Of a DNA stretch of 64,000 nt, positions 12,070 to 24,800 are shown piece by piece (position 1 is the stretch's first letter; each line of letters begins with the position of its first letter). Source of the stretch: Pratylenchus scribneri. Lineage: Eukaryota; Nematoda; Chromadorea; Rhabditida; Pratylenchidae. Location: assembly GCA_030063045.1 (NCBI GenBank), contig JAQSEB010000004.1:2356001-2420000 (forward strand), given 5' to 3'. The position numbers and the translations under genes were made by a program. The notes under the pieces were generated by a model. That model was not told the DNA's origin and did no database searches. It saw nothing but the letters and a program-made list of their open reading frames with translations.

Positions 12070-12900
12070 TTTGGGTGAAAGCAAATAAAAAAAAATAAGG
12101 AAGGAAAATAAAATTGGGGATCTGATCTGAAGGAAGGGAAATGAAATGAAAATGAAAATGGAAGGGAGGAATGGGCCAATTTAAATAGGGACTAATTATG
12201 AAGGGAATAAAATGATATCAATTAATTTGGCCCACCCAGCCAACACGAATGGGATGATTTGGCTGGCCAAAATGGGTATTTGAGGGCCAAAAAGGGGGGA
12301 ACTGGATGGCTTAAAAGGGGGCATTGGTGTTGGTGGTCCAAAAAAAGAAGGGCATTGGATGGCCAAAAAAAGGGAAAGGGCATTAGAGGGCGAAAATGAT
12401 TCGGCATTCCCTATGAAATAGCGGACTAACCGACTAAAATGATTATTCACATTGGTGGGCCAAAATGGGTAATTTTCATTTTGGCCAAAATATTGGCTGG
12501 GAAGGGACAAATTGGACTTTGGATTGGATGATTCGTTCGAAATTACTTTACTTTTTAATAATTTTTATCCGTGGGAACAAATTTTATTTCGGTGATGATT
12601 TGGTAGCGAATTCTTTAATTGTACGATTCTGCAAAATAATTTTTGCAAAAAAAAGAGAATATTATTAAATTATGAAAATTGGAAATATAATATATATTCA
12701 AAATTTATCCTAATAAATAGATAAATAGGAAAAAGTTAGGTTGATTATCTGAGCTGCTTCATCGAGGGGCGAAAATCGGGCGAAAAGCATTTTCAGCAGA
12801 TGGCAATGCCACGCGATTCGGCATAATGGGACATTTTCAAACCCAACTTTCGAATTTACTGGCCGATTGTAAAGACAGCTGGCTGATCATTCCTCCCTTA
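12070..12900. other. upstream region of the galectin-like gene
   Basis: No gene is supported. 12235-12490 is purine-rich and reiterates TGGCCAAAA and GGGCATTGG words. This is probably the promoter side of the minus-strand gene starting at 12069, but no defined core element stands out. Confidence 0.4.
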
Positions 12901-13205
12901 AAATAACCTGTTCGAATTTTTGTGCACAATTTTTGATAAGATCCACTTCCAATTCTGATTTTATTTCCAATTTTACGGAAAACAGACGGAATTAATTTCC
13001 AACTTTCCGAAAAATAACCGGATTTAATCACCAACTTTTCTGAAAAAAGGCGGATTTAATTTTCAACTTACAGTAAAACAGGCGGATTAATCTCCAATTT
13101 TTCGGAAAAAAAAAGCTGAATAAAACTTCCCGAAAAACATAATAAAATATAAAATTTTAATTAAATAGGTGGATTTTATTTCCAATTTGCAGGAAAACAT
13201 TCTGA
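12900..13205. repeat. degenerate array of CGGATTTAAT / TTTCCGAAAAA words
   Basis: About eight loose units of 35-40 bp have the form AAAACAGGCGGATTAATCTCCAATTTTTCGG. The AACAGGCGGA word also occurs in the arrays at 27.3-28.9 kb and 60.5-61.5 kb, which suggests a decayed relative. Confidence 0.6.
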
Positions 13206-13799
13206 ATCGAAACTTTCAAGTTCTTCACTCATAATCATAAAAATCAAAGCCGAACATTTTAAATATAAATAAGATGTAAAATCAAATTCCCCAAAAATGT
13301 CATTGAATCAAATATTTCAAATTTACATATTTTTAAAATTCTTCAAAATTTGCATATTGCTTATTCTGCTTCCTTCCACAAGTCACCGAAATAAACCTTT
13401 TCGATGGTATTTCTATTTCCTTCCAATTATTTTAATTTGCTCACTTTCCCTTTTGCCACAAATGTTCTTCCTTTACAAGCCTTTCATATTCTCAATTGGG
13501 TGCGTGGGGAACAGCAAAGCAGCAACCAAAGGGGCAGCCACCAAGCAGCCAATTCCCAAAATCCATACAATGTCGATATATTCAATAAGATCGATGCATC
13601 GATTCCGTATCGACAACCCAAACACCCCCACGGGGACGACGGGGCAGCAACAGCAACGATGATGAGGAGGGGAAGAAGGCTACGGGGAGAAAAGGAGGCG
13701 AAGTCCCCATTGGCCGACTGGCCCAATGCTCTTTAAGTAAAAAAGCTAGAGGGGAAGAAAAGTGGGCCGCCACTAGGCCCCGTTTTTTGCCTCGGATGG

Positions 13800-15040
13800 G
13801 CCAAGCCACCACCAAACGACGGTCGATTAATCGATCCACGCATATTCCTTCGCAGTTTCAATTGCAAAGGGAAAAGTGGCTGAAAAGGAATGAAGGAGGA
13901 ATAAGTGGAATTGGAAGGCACATTAATGGGTAATGATGGGATTAATTGGAATAAGCCAAACCTAAAATTGATAGGAGTTTGAATTTTCTTTGGCTTTTAG
14001 TCGAAAGGCGAATAGCAAAGCAAATTGTCCCCTCCATACTTATTTAAATTTTGATGCTTTTATTTTGTCTTATTTCATTCCAAAATCCAAATAGGTAATT
14101 CTTTTCACTCCCTTTCTTCCCTTCCAAACGTTTTGGCCAAGCCACCACACGACGACAACGGTCGATTAATCGATCCACGCATATTGCTTTGCACTGCAGT
14201 TGCAAAGGGAAAAAATTGGCCGAAAAGGTGAGAAGGAGGCATAAAATGGCACTAATGACTAATTAGAACTCAAATGCCTTAATTGGAAAAAACCAAACTC
14301 AAGATGCGAATGGAAAGACTGGGCCAGATAATAGGGGGAAATTATGGTGGCCAATATACTAGAAAAAATCCAAACTATGTTGCAAAAATGTGAAAAGTTA
14401 TCCAATGAGTGAGAATCGGATCATACCAAATCTCTTTATTTACCTCATTTAAGTATAACAAATAATTCTTTTTTTTCAGCCTTCCCTTCCTTGTTCCTTC
14501 TAAACACTAGGCCCCGTTTTTTGCCTTGGATGGGCCAAACCACCAAAAAACGAAGGTCGATTAATCGATCCACGCATATTGTTGCTCCGCTGCAGTTGCA
14601 AAAGCGAAAATTGGCCGAAAGAAAATAGAGAAGAGATGGGAAATGGGTCTGCACACTAAAATGGCACTAATTGGAATAAGCCAAACCCCCAATAATCTAT
14701 TAATTAGCAAAAAACAATACTAAGAAGCCAATGGGAAATGTGGGCCAAATAGAGGAGGATTAGTGGTGGCCAATAGATTAGTAAAAAATGCAAAAATGTT
14801 CTGATAGGAGGTTAAAAAATCTTCTCTGGCCTTTTAGAGGGGGCAAAATGTGAAAAGTTATCCAATGAAATATGGGGGCCATATCAAATCTCTTTATTTG
14901 CCTCATTCATTCCAAATAATTCTTATTCTTTCCCATTCGGCTTTTTTGCCTTGCCTTGTCTTCTTGGATTGGCCAAACCACCACAAGAAGACGGTCGATT
15001 AATCGATCCACGCATATTGTTGCTCTGTTGCAGTTGAAAA
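13800..15040. repeat. four locally duplicated blocks with the palindrome TCGATTAATCGA
   Basis: A block GGCCAAxCCACCA..CGxxGGTCGATTAATCGATCCACGCATATT, followed by a TGCAGTTGCAAAxGG region and GGCC(G/A)AAAAGG, occurs at about 13819, 14158, 14553 and 14991. Copies 1 and 3 also share CTAGGCCCCGTTTTTTGCCT upstream. Between the blocks the sequence has diverged. No ORF is shared. The palindromic core and the CACGCATATT next to it are invariant in all four. Confidence 0.8.
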
Positions 15041-15247
15041 GGCAAAAGGAGGCCAAAAAGGAAGGGAGTGAAATGGCAAGCTAAAAAGACACTAATTGGA
15101 AGAATAAGCTAAACCAAATAAGATGAGTTGAAAATGAGTAGGATTACTGGTGGCCAATGGATTCAACAAAAATGCAACATATTTTTCATAGATTTTTGTA
15201 AAAAGGGCAAAAAGGCGGAATATTAAAATCAAAATTGTCTTCCCCAC

Positions 15248-15386
15248 CTACCGTATTTCCTCTATTAGAAGCCCCGGGTCTTATAAAATTTTCAGAGACC
15301 TCCAAAGGAGGCAAAAATTCCATTTTTTTTACCTTTTTTCACCTTAAAAATACGGTAGAGGGGGCTTCAAATAGAGGAAATAAGGT
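15248..15386. mobile_element. small TIR element (TACCGTATTTCCTCTATTAG)
   Basis: The left end reads TACCGTATTTCCTCTATTAG then AAGCCCC. The right end reads GGGGCTTCAAATAGAGGAAA then TAAGGTA, its near-perfect inverse. It is about 140 bp and has no ORF. Relatives lie at 35920-36115 and 2335-2415. Confidence 0.7.
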
Positions 15387-15429
15387 AATTTATATGAGAA
15401 TTAGGCAATTTAAAAAAAATATATAAGCA

Positions 15430-16300
15430 AAAATTACTCAAATTTTTGAATGAAAAGCCTTCTCTTGTACCCAATAGTTTTTTTTCGAATGGTCCTTTTC
15501 ACTCCTTGTTTTGCTTGTTTTGGCCAAGAAGGCCGTTCGATTGCACCTTTTTCCCTCTCAATTTCTATAAGCTTCCAAACCGAGCGCCTATGGGTTTGCC
15601 TCCTTTCGAATGGTCCTTTCTGCTTTCCTTCATTCCTTCCCTTCTCCTTCCCTCCTTCATCTTTTGGCCAAGAAGGTGACTGTACGGTTGCAATTCCTTC
15701 TCGTCTCCCCCCACTTTCCATATTTTGCCGTCAATAAAATCAATGGGGTTGTGTTCTCGAGTCTCGACAGCAGCAGTAGCATCCCCCCGTATAATTTTTT
15801 GCCCTTTTTGCCTCAAACACCCAAATCCCTCCTTTCCCGCCTTCTTTTCCACCCAATAATTCCCCGTCACAACGGCCAATCCATCCGCTCGATACATCGA
15901 TTTTGCTCGGTGGGCTAGTGCGTTTTTCCACCTCTCGGCCCATTCTCCTCCTCTTTTGCCCCGCCCGGGGGCCCACCCATCGATTCCATCGACCGGTGCC
16001 GCCGGGGAGGCGGAGTGCGCTTTCTCGCTACAACACACAAAACACACAAATTGGGGGATTGCGGCCAATCGAAGGTGAATCGATGCATTGATCCAATTCA
16101 ATCGACTGCAACAGGGCTGGCTAAATTCCTTCCAAAGGGAAAAGGCGGCTGGCAGCAGCAGTAAAGGCTGCTTGTTGCTTTCAAAATTGGTTCTGGATTG
16201 TGGAATTGAAAGGGAAATTGAAAGGGAAATTAGGTGTTTGGGAAAAAAAAAAGAAACAGCAGAGAGACTATGAATTATTGCAATGACCCAAATATACAGA
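15430..16300. other. GC-richer intergenic segment, no gene supported
   Basis: Several overlapping open frames on both strands reach 178 codons, but they are low-complexity, lack splice context and show no family. TCGATGCAT/TCGATACATCGAT words recur at 15890 and 16079, and also at 13590. Confidence 0.4.
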
Positions 16301-16377
16301 TTCTAATTGTAATTTAAATTTTAAAAGACCAATTGTAAAATATGGCTCACAAAAAAATTCCCAATCTTCGTCCCCTA

Positions 16378-16815
16378 CAGGGTGAACCAATTGCCATATT
16401 TATATGGCATTTGCCATATTTTTGACCATCTCGCCATATTTTTTTCCATATTTTTGACTTCTGCCATATTTTGCCATATTTTTGAGAACTTGGCAAATTG
16501 GACAAATTTTCGCTTTGTGAGGCCATTTTTAGCTGAAATTTTTCGCTATGCGGTCATTTTTGGTTCTAATTTTTCGCTTCGCGGCTAATTCAGACTAAAA
16601 AAAATTTCCCCTTCGCTGTCATTTTTGAGAATTAAAACTTGTTAAAGAAAGCGAAAAAAATTAAAGAATAAATGTTTTTAAATGTATTTATATCAAATTT
16701 TAAGCTTTTAGAAAATGCCATATTTTTTGCCATATTTTTGAAAAATTTTGCCATATTTTTTCCATATTTTTAAGAGCTTATGCCATATTTTTGGTCAGGT
16801 GAATGGGTCACCCTG
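16378..16815. mobile_element. hAT-like MITE built from the word GCCATATTTTTG
   Basis: Ends are CAGGGTGAACC and GGGTCACCCTG. Target duplications GTCCCCTA are at 16370-16377 and 16816-16823 (8 of 8). Both flanks of the interior reiterate GCCATATTTTT. The centre carries TTTTTCGCTTCGCGGC, a core shared with the elements at 20041, 20967, 21683 and 62698. It has no ORF. Confidence 0.9.
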
Positions 16816-16869
16816 GTCCCCTACCAAACTCGACTATACATATTTTCTTTATTTTTTACATAAAGTTAA

Positions 16870-17632
16870 CAAATTTGAATTTATTAGGGCAATTTTCTGA
16901 TGGATGATGGGCTTGGGAAAGAAAGAACAAAGATTCCATTTTTCCTCATTTTCACGTTCATATCCGCCATTTTGCCTGCTGGGGAAAATTAGGCGGCAAA
17001 GTTCCCTTTCCATATTACCGTATTTTCTCCTTATAATTTGCCCAACTTGACCACATAGGCATTTGATTTCTAAATAAAATGAAAAAAAAATAAAAAGAAA
17101 AAATGAATTTTTTTTGTCATAAATCAGAACAAAAATTACAATTTTTGGTGCTTTTCTGCCCGGCAGGTAAACACCAATCATTAGTCAATTTTTCATTCCA
17201 ATTTCTTGGCATTATGACCTATTTTTTCATTTTACAATTCTCCAAATTTGAATTTGGGGCAATTTTTTGATGGATGGGCTTGGGAAAGAAAGAACAAAGA
17301 TTCCATTTTTATCCCTTTTTCACAATTATATTGCCACTTTGCCGGGTAGAGGATTGAGGGGGCAAAATTATTCCGCATATCCCAAACATATTTTATTTTT
17401 TAATTTGCCCAACTTGACACCTTTTCTTTATTTACAGAAGACTCCAAATTTGAATTCGGGACAATTTTCTGATGGATATGGACTTGGGAAAGGACAAAGA
17501 TTCCATTTTTCCCCCTTTTCACATTAATATTCGCCATTTTGCCTAACAGAAGATTGAGGGTTGAGGCGGCAAATTCACTTTCCATTTCCATTACCGTATT
17601 TTCTCCTTATAATTTGCCCCAAGGCAAAGTCA
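16870..17632. repeat. three tandem copies of a 200-350 bp block
   Basis: Blocks beginning GGGxCAATTTTxTGATGGAT, with ACTTGGGAAAG, ACAAAGATTCCATTTTT, CGCCATTTTGCC and CTCCTTATAATTTGCCC following, start at about 16888, 17256 and 17458. The third ends at TTTGCCCC near 17621. They differ by small changes and length. They are not obviously coding. Confidence 0.75.
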
Positions 17633-17724
17633 ATCAAAGTAAGAAAGGCAGAATGAGGGCAAAATATGGGCGCCTTTTCCCCTGCCATTCAAAAATGTTT
17701 TGTGACCTTTGTTCGGTGTCCATC

Positions 17725-17780
17725 TCCATATAAATAGGGGTCCAGTCTTTGGTCATTGGACTATCGCAAAAAATGGGTAA
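17725..17780 (+). promoter_or_regulatory. possible TATA-type core promoter
   Basis: CCATATAAATAGGGGTCCAG (TATAAATA at about 17729) is followed 40 bp later by AAAAATGGGTAAGAG. The ATGG directly before a GTAAGA donor could be a tiny first exon. I found no downstream exon that clearly belongs to it, so this rests on the TATA word alone. Confidence 0.3.
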
Positions 17781-18053
17781 GAGAATAAATATGGGTACCA
17801 TCTCCATCCACATTCATTCATTTTTAGTCCATTTCCCAGATTAAAAATGGTTGATAATATGGGAAATGGGATGGATAAAAATGTGTAAATATTCCATCAA
17901 AAACCATATTTCCATACGGAGAAAATTGCAGATTTGCATATATTCAAGGGGAATTACGTGTTCGCGTTAGCCCCCTATAAAATTTACTGACTGAATTAAT
18001 TAAAAAATGGAAATTTGGTAATCCAATACATCCCCCGATTTTACTATAAAAAT

Positions 18054-18289
18054 TAGAGTCCGGAACCGGGCCGGGCCCGGCAAAACCCGGCGATTTTTGG
18101 GCATTTTTTTGAGCCCGGAACCCGGCACATTTTAAAATACAACCGGGCCCGGAAGCCGGCACGACAATTTTTTTGTAATTTTCCGAAAACCGGACAAAAC
18201 CGGCTTTTTTTGCCGGGCCTGGGTAATTTTTTTCTGAAACTGAAAAATACCCGGAACCGGGCCCAGAAATTTTGAAATTCCGGACTCTA
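18054..18289. mobile_element. hAT-like MITE built from CCGGGCCCGG words
   Basis: Ends are TAGAGTCCGGAA and TTCCGGACTCTA. Target duplications ATAAAAAT are at 18046-18053 and 18290-18297. The interior is a set of ACCCGG/CCGGGCCCGG/AACCGG palindromic words, a GC-rich island in AT-rich DNA. It has no ORF. Confidence 0.9.
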
Positions 18290-18671
18290 ATAAAAATATG
18301 AATTGGTGACGTACAATCCGCCGAGTGGTGTGGATTGGTCCAAAATATGACTGCCAATATAGAACAGTCATCGCGGCTTACTGCGGAATATCCAAATAAT
18401 TATTTGGCTTATAAATTTTAAAAAGTCCCAATTTGTAACTAGTGCCGAAAATTTCATTTTTCATTAATTATTTTAATAAACTTTTCCTCTCTAATTTTAC
18501 CCCAAAAGCATAAAACCCTTCCCAATTCAAATTCCATTTTAAGCAATTAAAAATAGAATAAAATTTCCAAAAATTAGTTTTATTTTTCTCATTATTTTCA
18601 ATTATTTTCCGCCTTCAAAAAATTTCGATTCTCCATTTTGCGCGCGTCAACAAAAGCACAGATAAATTTAC

Positions 18672-18880
18672 TTTAATATTGTTTATTTTAGCAGATTTTT
18701 CACTGTCATTTTCCCAAAAAAAATTCTTGTAAATTTGCTTTTATTTATCTTTTATTTTTGCAGAATTTTTCATTGTCATTTTTCCCAAAAAAAATTCTTG
18801 TAAATTTGCTTTTATTTATCTTTTATTTTAGCAGATTTTTCACTGTCATTTTCCCAAAAAAAATTCTTGAATAATTTTCT
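18672..18880 (+). repeat. triplicated 70-bp block in the leader of the vasa-like gene
   Basis: Three near-identical units run TTTATTTTAGCAGATTTTTC, then ACTGTCATTTTCCCAAAAAA and ATTCTTGTAAATTTGC, starting near 18682, 18752 and 18821. The last runs into the start codon at 18886. Each unit carries a TTTTAG/TTTGCAG that could act as a splice or trans-splice acceptor. Confidence 0.8.
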
Positions 18881-18885
18881 GGACA

Positions 18886-21800
18886 ATGAGTGGACGTGCT
18901 TTTGGAACATTTGCAAATAAGCATAACAACGGCAACAATTTCGACAATGTTTTAGGTGATTCTTTTTATTAAATTTATTTAAAGCCCAAGAGCCAAAACC
19001 TTTAAAGAAAAAAATGTTTGAAGGGAAGGAATTTTTTGAATTTCATTTATGTTGAACAAAAAATGAATTTATTTTATCAAAATAGTGCCAAAAACTTTGC
19101 CAATTCAATCATTTGAAATTTGAAAATTTGGATCGAAATTAAATAGAAAATTAGTGGATTTTATTGGAAATGGCAAAAAATTATGACCAAAAAATGGCAA
19201 ATAGGCCAAAACCGAGGGATCCCATCTCAAAAACACAAAAATGTGGTATTTCCCTCAACGGAAAAATACGGCAAAAATTTTTTTTAAATACGGCAAAAAT
19301 ATGGCATGCTTAAAATGTTGTTAAAATGCAATATAAATGCGTTTAAAATAAGTTTTCTTATATATCTAACTTGGTGATAAACAATTTAGGCCATAAAATA
19401 AAGATGTCTTAAGCTTTAAAAATCGCAAGTTTAATTAAAAAATGGATTGTTAGGGCAAAATTTTAGTCAGAAAAGACCGAGCAGACAGGGAAGAATTTGA
19501 CCCAAAAATGGCCGCGCAGCGAAAAATTTAGCGAATTTTATTAACTTGATAAGATTTATGAAACTATGGCAAAAATACGGCAAATGCCTAACCAATTTGG
19601 CCAATTAATTTAATCTATTAATCAAACATTTTGATATCAAAAAAGTTTTAAAAAAAGAGCTTAATTCAATGTAGGAAAATTTTTGTAAAAAATTAGGAAC
19701 AAAAAAAATGGCAAAATAGCCAAAATCCATTTTCCATTTTTTGGCCATAAATTCATAAATATTTTTTGATCAACAATTTTCAAATCAAAATGTTCTCAAA
19801 AAAGAGCTTAATTCAATGTTTGAAAAGTTTTATTCCTAGCTTGAAGCCCTTTAAAAATAGTCAAACTTCTAAGCAAAAATGCCTAAAGGCAATTTAATAA
19901 TAGGAATCATAGCCCAAAAAAAAAGAATTCATTTACCCAAATTCTTTCGTATTGAAAAATATTATATTTTCGAGGCCATATAACTTGGCCAAATCAGACT
20001 TCTTAAAGAATCCCTAACCTCTTGCCCTTAGCCTCTATTCCAGGGTTGCCAGATTTTTTTTCAAAAAAAAAGTTCATTGGCCATGAAAAAAGATTTTGGT
20101 GTAAAAAAATATTTTCATTTTAAGCTAATATAAATTGATTAAATTTTTTAAATTATATTTTTTTTCATAAATGAACAACCGGGGATCATCCAGAACTAAA
20201 TTCACGTTTTTTTGAAAAGAAATTTTTAAAATTTTTGGTCTCGCAAACAAAAATTTAAGCCAAAAATGGCCGTGCAGCGAAAAATTTTACGATTTTTTCA
20301 TAATTTTGTGAAAAAAAAAGTACAAAACGTACACCAAAGTAAAAAAAGTCTGGCAACCCTGCTCTATTCCCATCCTGACCGGAACCTAACCCTAAGCCCT
20401 AAAATCTAGTTTTTGGTTATGGCCAAGTTATATGGCCTCATAAAGTGATTATTTTTCGAAAAGTAAGAATTTAGGTAAATTATAATTCTTTTGGGGTAAA
20501 TTAATTTTTTAATTAACAATAAATCCAATTTAATAATTTGAATTCTTTCTCAGACTCGGACACGGAAAATTCCTTCGATGGCCGTCAATCGCGTCCACGG
20601 AACATCCAGCCAAAGGCCCGAACAAATCCGACGCCGAGGCCAATGTTCGTTTCCGATGAAAATTTGCAAAATTCGACGACCCAAAACCAATATCGAGTCA
20701 ATTTTTTTGCCCGTCGAGGAGAGGCAAATGCCAAACAACCGGCGGAGGATGAGGATTTTTTGGAGGGAATTCAGCGACGCAGCCAAAGTCGAAGTTTGAG
20801 TCGAGGACGTCGAAGCCTGAGCAAAAGCAGCCAGAGTTCGGGCCGAAGTTCGTTTTTTTGGGGGGTTTGGCTTACTGTGCCTTGGGTTTCCTTTTGGCCA
20901 TAGCTGATAGTTGTATACTTTGGTTCCTCCTTTTTGTTGAAAAGAGTGAAGGGTATTACTCCATATCAGGGGTGACCCAATTACCACATAAATGTGGCAT
21001 TTGCCACATTTTTGACCATCTCGCCACAGTTTTAATTTTTATCACATTTTTGACTTTTGCCACATTTTGCCACATTTTTGAGATTTTGGCAATTTTGACT
21101 AATTTTACCTTTGAGGATGCCATTTTCAGATCCAATTTTTCGCATTTTTAGATCCAATTTTTCGCTACGCGGCCATTTTTAGATCCAATTTTCGCTGCGT
21201 GCTGCGTGGCTATTTTTAAGTCCAATTTTTCTCTGAGGTTTCATGAGTCATGACTATTTTTACATTCAAAAATTGCTCATGGAAGTAACAATATAAAAAA
21301 ATAAAGAAATAAATGTTTTAGACGAATTTTATCGAATTTAAAGCTTTTTTAAAATGTGCCACATTTTTTGCCACATTTTTGAACCAACTTGCCACATTTT
21401 TCCCACATTTTTCAAAGCCAATGCCACATTTTTGGTCAAATGAATGGGTCACCCTGCTCCATATAGGTGTAAGTGATAAAGTTTAGGGTCACATGAGATG
21501 ATTTTTATATTTTATCCCATCCTATCCCTGTGATGAACCTTAATGATAATGACCCCAACCCAAATTTTGATGACCACATAGGGGCCCTTCATTTCCATAT
21601 TAAGACACTTGCGGAACCGATACTTGCGGTCGAAAGAGTCTGGTGACGAAATTAAAATACTTTATAAATAACGGCTTTTCCCCAGGGCTCTCAGATTTTT
21701 TTTTCAAAAAAAGTACAAAGGCCTTGAAAAAAAAGATTATGGTGTCAAAAAAAAGATTTTCGTTTAAAGCTAAAATAAATTGATTAAAATTTTTTAAACA

Positions 21801-24800
21801 TGATTTCTGAGAAGAAATTTTTACAATTTTTCGCGCCGCAGGCGAAAAATTTAAGCCAAAAATAGCCGCGCAGCGAAAAATTTAAGCCAAAAATAGCCGC
21901 GCAGCGAAAAATTTAAGCCAAAAATAGCCGCGCAGCGAAAAATTTAAGCCAAAAATAGCCGCGCAGCGAAAAATTTGATCCAAAAAATAGCCGCGCAGCA
22001 AAAAATTTTATCTTTTTTTCATTATTTTGTGAAAAAAAAGTACAAAAAGTACACCAAAGTCAAAAAAAAGTACAAATCTTTTAAAAAAGTACATTTTTAT
22101 TTTCAAAGATTTGACCCCTCAAAAAAAGTACAAATCTTTTAAAAAAGCACATCTGAGAGCCCTGCTTTTCCCCCAAAAATTCGCAATTATTATCAATAAA
22201 AAATATGAAACCTTGATAAAAGCTAAATATCATAAAATTAGGCAACTTTTTAGAGGAATTTTCAGAGTTTTTCGAATTATGTTTCTCCTTCCTAAATAGG
22301 CAAATTGCCTTGCTAAATTATGGCCAAAATAATTCCCATACATTTACCGGAAATCCCCGTCATAAATTTTTCTCCCTTTTTACAGGCAAACGCCAAACAT
22401 ATAAGCCACCAAAAATCGACGAACTTTTACTGCTGAACGACGAAAACAAACGAATCGAAAAGGGCGACAAATTTGACCATGTCAATGGGGAACATGCGAA
22501 GGCAATTGTTTGGGAAATGGACAATGGCAAAGAAAAAGGAGTGGTTGATCAAAAGTAAAAAAAATGAGGGGAAATTGAGATTAAATTAAAATTGAATTAA
22601 TTTTAATAAAATTAGTCTAATTTTATAAGAAGAGTAGAGAAAAATTATGGCCAAAAAATAAAAGAAAAAAAATAAAATTTAATTAAACTTTTTGGCCATA
22701 AAATTGCCAGAAAAAATTAGCAAAATTCAATCAAAGCTTCAAAAAAATTTATATGTTTTTTTATCATAAAAAGCTTACTTATTAGTAGAGTACGAATTTA
22801 TATCAATATTTTGCGAAAAATAGAAACTTGGTAAAAAATATTTTTTATTGATTTTCACGAGTTTTTTTTATCAATATTAATCAATATTTTGGGCCATTTT
22901 TGGCCGTCAATATTTATATAAATATTTCGGCATTTTTGGCAATTTTTTTGAGGATTTTTGAAAATATTGAAAATTTTATATTTTTTGAAAAAAAAAGAAA
23001 TTTTTTTCCAAAAAAATTGTGAAAATTTTTGTAGGTCTTTGAAATTTATTGAAAATAAAAATAATTTTATAATTGACATTTTTTGAAAAATTTATCAATG
23101 TTTATAAAAAAATTTATCGTTTTTTAAAAAATTTTCTAAATATTTCATCAATATTTTGCAATTTTTTCATCAATATTTCTTTAAATATTTCAGAATTTTT
23201 CATCAATATAAATCCATGCCCTACTTATTAGTAGGGGGCGGATTTATATTGATATAAAATTCCGAAATATAGTAGGCATAAAATATTGACATAAAATTGT
23301 TAAAATATTAATAAAATTTGCAAAAATAGGCAAAATATTGATGAAATATTAATGAAAATTTTTTTAAAAATCGCTATATTTTATCAATATTCCGAAAATA
23401 AATATTTTTCAATATCCTCAATCAAAAATTATTCATATTGCAAAGTTTTTTATTCAAAAAATTTCAAAATCCATTTCATAATAATTTTTAAACACATCAA
23501 TAATTTTTAAAAATTTTCCAAAATAAATTCTTTCATTAATTTTTTTTCAAAAAATTACAAAATGAACTTTTTCCATAAATTTTTTAAGAAATTGGCAAAA
23601 TTTTTCTAAAAATTACCAAAATTTAAAAAAAAATTGATTTTTTCACAAAAATTTCATTTTTTTTAAATCTTCAAAACATTGACAAAAATGGCCAAAAATT
23701 ATCAAAAAAAATGCCGAAATATTGATATCAATATTGACGGCCAAAAAAATGCCGAAATATTAATGAATATTGACTAAAAGTTCACGCAAATCAATTAAAA
23801 ATCTTGATAAAAACGTGTTTTATGTTGGTTTGAAGCTATTTTAAGTTCGCAAGAAAAATATTGATATCAATAAAAATCCGCCCCCTACTTATTAGACAGA
23901 TACAGATAGGTTAATTTATTACATTTTATGGCCAAAACAATTGAATTGTTCTGAATTTTTTTGGATTGAAACTTTAAACAAACAAAAACTGATGAAAATG
24001 CGAATGACTTGAAAACTTGATAAAATAAAAATTTTTACAGGAAATTGGAGGAATATTGCAAGCGGAAAAATGACTTCAAGAAATTGGGCATCAACAATGA
24101 TAAAATGTTGAAAAATCTCCATTTGAAGCATATGGGCAATCCAACGCCAATCCAACAAATGGTCATCCCAATTATTCTGAACAAAACCAGTCAGTTTTTG
24201 TTTCAAAATTTTTAAAGCAAATTTAATTATAAATACCAAAATTTTTAAATCATAAAAATTGTATTGGCCACAAAAAAATTCAAATTTTTGTTACAAAAAT
24301 TGATGTCAAAATATATAATTTTTTATAACCAAAAGAGTCAAATTTTTATTTACAAAAATTAAGCAAAATTCCATAATTTATTATGGCCTAGTTTTGGCCA
24401 AATTTTTAATTAGGAAAATTGAGGCTAAAATCCCGTATTTTCTTATGGCCAATTATATGGCCACACTATTTACCAAATATTCTATGAAAAATTGAGGCCA
24501 AATTCCATAATTTTATTTTGGCCAATTTGTATGGTCGCAAAAATATCAAATTTTTAATTAGAAAAATTGAAGCCAAAATTCACAATTTTCTTATAGCCAA
24601 TTATATGGCTATAAAAAATGCTAAATTTTAAATTCAAATTGTGGTAAATTAATTGTGAAAATTAATTTTTTATTTTTACAGATGATTTGTTGGGCCACGC
24701 GCCGACGGGCTCTGGCAAAACAGCGGCCTATCTGCTGCCAATCATCAATGAGCTCCAGGCGGTTGTGTACAACCAAGGTGGCATCACCAACACCAATCAG

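Noticed and set aside
15565..16101. 178-codon minus-strand frame
   Set aside because: Low-complexity and compositional, overlapped by open frames on the other strand. No domain, signal or splice support.
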